DNA of 64,000 bases from Argopecten irradians (lineage: Eukaryota > Mollusca > Bivalvia > Pectinida > Pectinidae): assembly GCF_041381155.1 (NCBI RefSeq), contig NC_091140.1:23898864-23962863 (forward strand). Direction: 5' to 3'. Shown piece by piece: positions 63,755 through 64,000 of this stretch. The position numbers and the translations under genes are program-made. A model generated the notes under the pieces. That model worked only from the letters and a program-made list of their open reading frames with translations. It was not told where the DNA came from and made no database searches. Each line of letters opens with the position of its first letter. Position 1 is the first letter of the stretch.

Positions 63755-64000
63755 CATTTTGAGAGACATGGATAATATCATAAAATTCAGAAAACATAAA
63801 AGGAACTTTGTGTAGTTTGTAACTAGAAGTCCGGCTCTCTGAACTCACCCATATTGAATTGTACAGAATTTTCATGACGTATGCGTTGTTGTTGGCAGAC
63901 AATCATAATTGTTCACTTTAATTTCTTTATTTTATACAGGATAGTTGTTACCATGTACGACTAAACTTTGCACTAAAACTCCACAAAGGACTTCTAAGTC
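49200..64000 (+). CDS. PDS5: Sister chromatid cohesion protein PDS5 (5' part; continues past window)
   Basis: HEAT-repeat regulator that binds the cohesin kleisin and works with WAPL and sororin/ESCO in loading, release and acetylation of cohesin on chromatin. Twenty coding exons in window: 49200-49298, 49510-49707, 51084-51170, 51548-51645, 51907-52033, 52271-52351, 56085-56225, 56511-56626, 56909-57149, 57505-57656, 58618-58731, 59028-59060, 59859-59956, 60227-60366, 60841-61056, 61717-61807, 62186-62255, 62587-62710, 62966-63451, 63940-64000. Phases agree throughout; 924 residues so far. Start [20 protein letters not shown] matches the PDS5A/B N-terminus. Other blocks: [15 protein letters not shown]-like [79 protein letters not shown]. 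All are typical of the animal PDS5 HEAT array. Duplicate vertebrate genes PDS5A and PDS5B make A/B naming inappropriate here. The C-terminal basic tail is outside. Confidence 0.96.
49915..50924. mobile_element. Non-autonomous Tigger/pogo-like (mariner superfamily) element
   Basis: Begins TA/CAGTCAAAACTTGATG and ends with GGTTTGACTG/TA, i.e. inverted CAGTCAAA ends next to TA (49913-49914, 50925-50926). TGTATCGAAGTTC near the left end is echoed in inverted form near the right end (50867-50885). The 1-kb interior has no transposase. Placed in the PDS5 intron between exons 49510-49707 and 51084-51170. Confidence 0.72.
52455..54360. repeat. Inverted A-tract/GTTTAGGGTC arms flanking an intronic block
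   Basis: Left: A tract followed by GTCAGTTTAGGGTC (about 52460-52500) and GGGTAGGTAGGTCAGA. Right: CTAGGTAGGGTTGGAGG, GACCCTAAACAGAC and a T tract (about 54313-54360), the reverse complement of the left arm with an 18-G run in place of part of it (54293-54310). The arms are probably two opposed copies of one A-tailed repeat, with the minisatellite element at 52550-53538 between them. Intronic in PDS5. Confidence 0.5.
52550..53538 (+). mobile_element. Minisatellite-cored dispersed element with CCCGCC...GGCGGG hairpin
   Basis: Starts with a hairpin CCCGCCCAACGAAGTTGGCG(GG), then TTCCGTCCGTCTGTCCGTCC, then about four tandem units of about 170 bp (GGAGCATAACTCTAAAACCA, then AAACTTCATAGACACATT and CCTTTTGCTATTTTTAGG). 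The 3' end repeats part of the hairpin arm (TTGGCGGGGGAT) and closes with TCCTTGTT. Non-coding, in the PDS5 intron 52352-56084. Confidence 0.78.
54424..54590 (+). mobile_element. tRNA-derived SINE-like repeat
   Basis: GATTGAGCGCTCGCCCCTG then AGGGTTCTATCCCC forms an A/B-box-like tRNA head, followed by a body with GCTCAGCATAACGGGAGTGG and GACGACTGGTTCACCCG, which I associate with an abundant bivalve SINE. The 5' part of the A box is weak. In a PDS5 intron. Confidence 0.55.
54769..55056 (+). pseudogene. Orphan first-exon-like ORF of unknown function inside a PDS5 intron
   Basis: ATGGCCGCTCCGATAGATCG opens a 76-codon frame starting [20 protein letters not shown], acidic and Ser/Asp-rich, with no domain I recognise. 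The frame ends early after a C6 run (54956-54961); one base fewer there would continue it in the +1 frame ([10 protein letters not shown]...) up to 55055, where AT/GTAAGC is a fair splice donor (it could otherwise run to TAA near 55073). This looks like the 5' exon of a gene or of a transposase captured or left here, with a frameshift. It could be a sequencing error in the homopolymer. No continuation exon was found in the next 1 kb. Confidence 0.35.
55074..56084. other. PDS5 intron, no feature recognised
   Basis: AT-rich intron up to the acceptor at 56084. No repeats or coding exons stood out on either strand. Confidence 0.5.
57800..58525 (+). mobile_element. Minisatellite-cored dispersed element with GGTCACCTGAGAC hairpin
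   Basis: Starts TTTTTAGGTCACCTGAGAC and folds with TCTCAAGTGACCT at 57820-57835, then CGTCGTCCGTCGT. Two related units follow (each with AAACTTCAAAAATC or AAAATTCCAAAAAAC and ACTCTTCATAGAT). Ends GGTGACCATGGGCCTCTTGT, which repeats the hairpin arm GGTGACC. Non-coding, in the PDS5 intron 57657-58617. Confidence 0.75.
59103..59434 (+). mobile_element. MITE copy B (same family as 24595-24958, opposite orientation)
   Basis: TTAA-bounded (59103-59106, 59431-59434) element with ends AAAGATGCTCCACCGCTGAC and GTCGGCGGTGGAGCATCTTT. About 30 bp shorter than copy A owing to small indels. Located in the PDS5 intron just after the 33-bp micro-exon 59028-59060. Confidence 0.88.
59553..59770 (+). mobile_element. 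Short dispersed element of the minisatellite-cored class
   Basis: GGGTATACTGGAATTGGGTT then GTCTGTCAGTTCCAG and a single unit with TTTTAATAAAATTTGGTACA, ending GCGGGGACATTAGTCGTCC. Resembles a family common in bivalves, here with only one core unit. Intronic in PDS5. Confidence 0.5.
60567..60590 (+). repeat. Poly-A tract
   Basis: About 24 A residues in a PDS5 intron, with no retroposon body recognised upstream. Similar A runs lie near 63730-63754. Confidence 0.7.
61361..61613 (+). mobile_element. Short dispersed element with ACCATC...GATGGT hairpin and GGATCTCT end
   Basis: Starts with CTACCATCATCAGATGGTGG, a short hairpin, then CTTTCCGTCCTTGGTGCGTC, one core unit (AATGAAGGGATTGTTCTCAA, then ATTTCATATGTATG), and ends AAGATCCCTCTGGGATCTCT, which contains a GATCCC/GGGATC stem. 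Same plan as the 52.6 and 57.8 kb elements. In the PDS5 intron 61057-61716. Confidence 0.55.

Overview
This is a eukaryotic, animal window, most likely from a bivalve or other lophotrochozoan mollusc. The genes are split by many GT-AG introns, the introns are AT-rich, and the proteins are clearly metazoan. The repeats (a tRNA-derived SINE with a 'GGTACTCC...TTTCCTCC' type core, and minisatellite-cored elements carrying CCGTC runs) are of kinds I associate with bivalve genomes. The species cannot be named from the sequence alone. Base 1 is the start of a HindIII site, which may be a cloning junction or chance.

Four protein-coding genes can be reconstructed exon by exon with matching splice phases. 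(1) Minus strand, about 15.4 kb down to base 1: a secreted PDGF/VEGF-family (PVF-like) growth factor, cut by the left edge of the window. (2) Plus strand, 15.7-22.9 kb: Mediator subunit 16 (MED16), complete in eight coding exons (827 aa). (3) Minus strand, 45.4-25.96 kb: a NEDD4-binding protein 2 (N4BP2) homologue, complete in seventeen coding exons (2572 aa), with CUE, polynucleotide-kinase, CUE, CUE-like, DUF1771 and Smr regions. (4) Plus strand, 49.2 kb to the right edge: the cohesin regulator PDS5, the first 20 coding exons (about 924 aa), cut by the window end.

The layout alternates. The PVF-like gene and MED16 are head to head, with 318 bp between start codons. MED16 and N4BP2 are tail to tail across about 3 kb. 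N4BP2 and PDS5 are head to head across about 3.8 kb that has been expanded by nested transposons. The genes are not an operon or a pathway; they are unrelated functions (signalling ligand, transcription, nucleic-acid/ubiquitin-linked enzyme, cohesin) that share promoter regions.

Most remaining sequence is intron filled with repeats: a 31-bp minisatellite (about 36 copies), a 72-bp minisatellite (about 12 copies), a 1.79-kb tandem duplication with a degenerate third copy, several MITEs with terminal inverted repeats, a hAT-like element with an 8-bp target duplication nested in another element, a Tigger/pogo-like element, SINEs, and at least six elements with a shared plan of 5' hairpin, CCGTC-rich leader, tandem core and (in some) a common 3' end. 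The last group is the most interesting unexplained pattern. No reverse transcriptase or transposase gene, rRNA, convincing tRNA gene or CRISPR array was seen.
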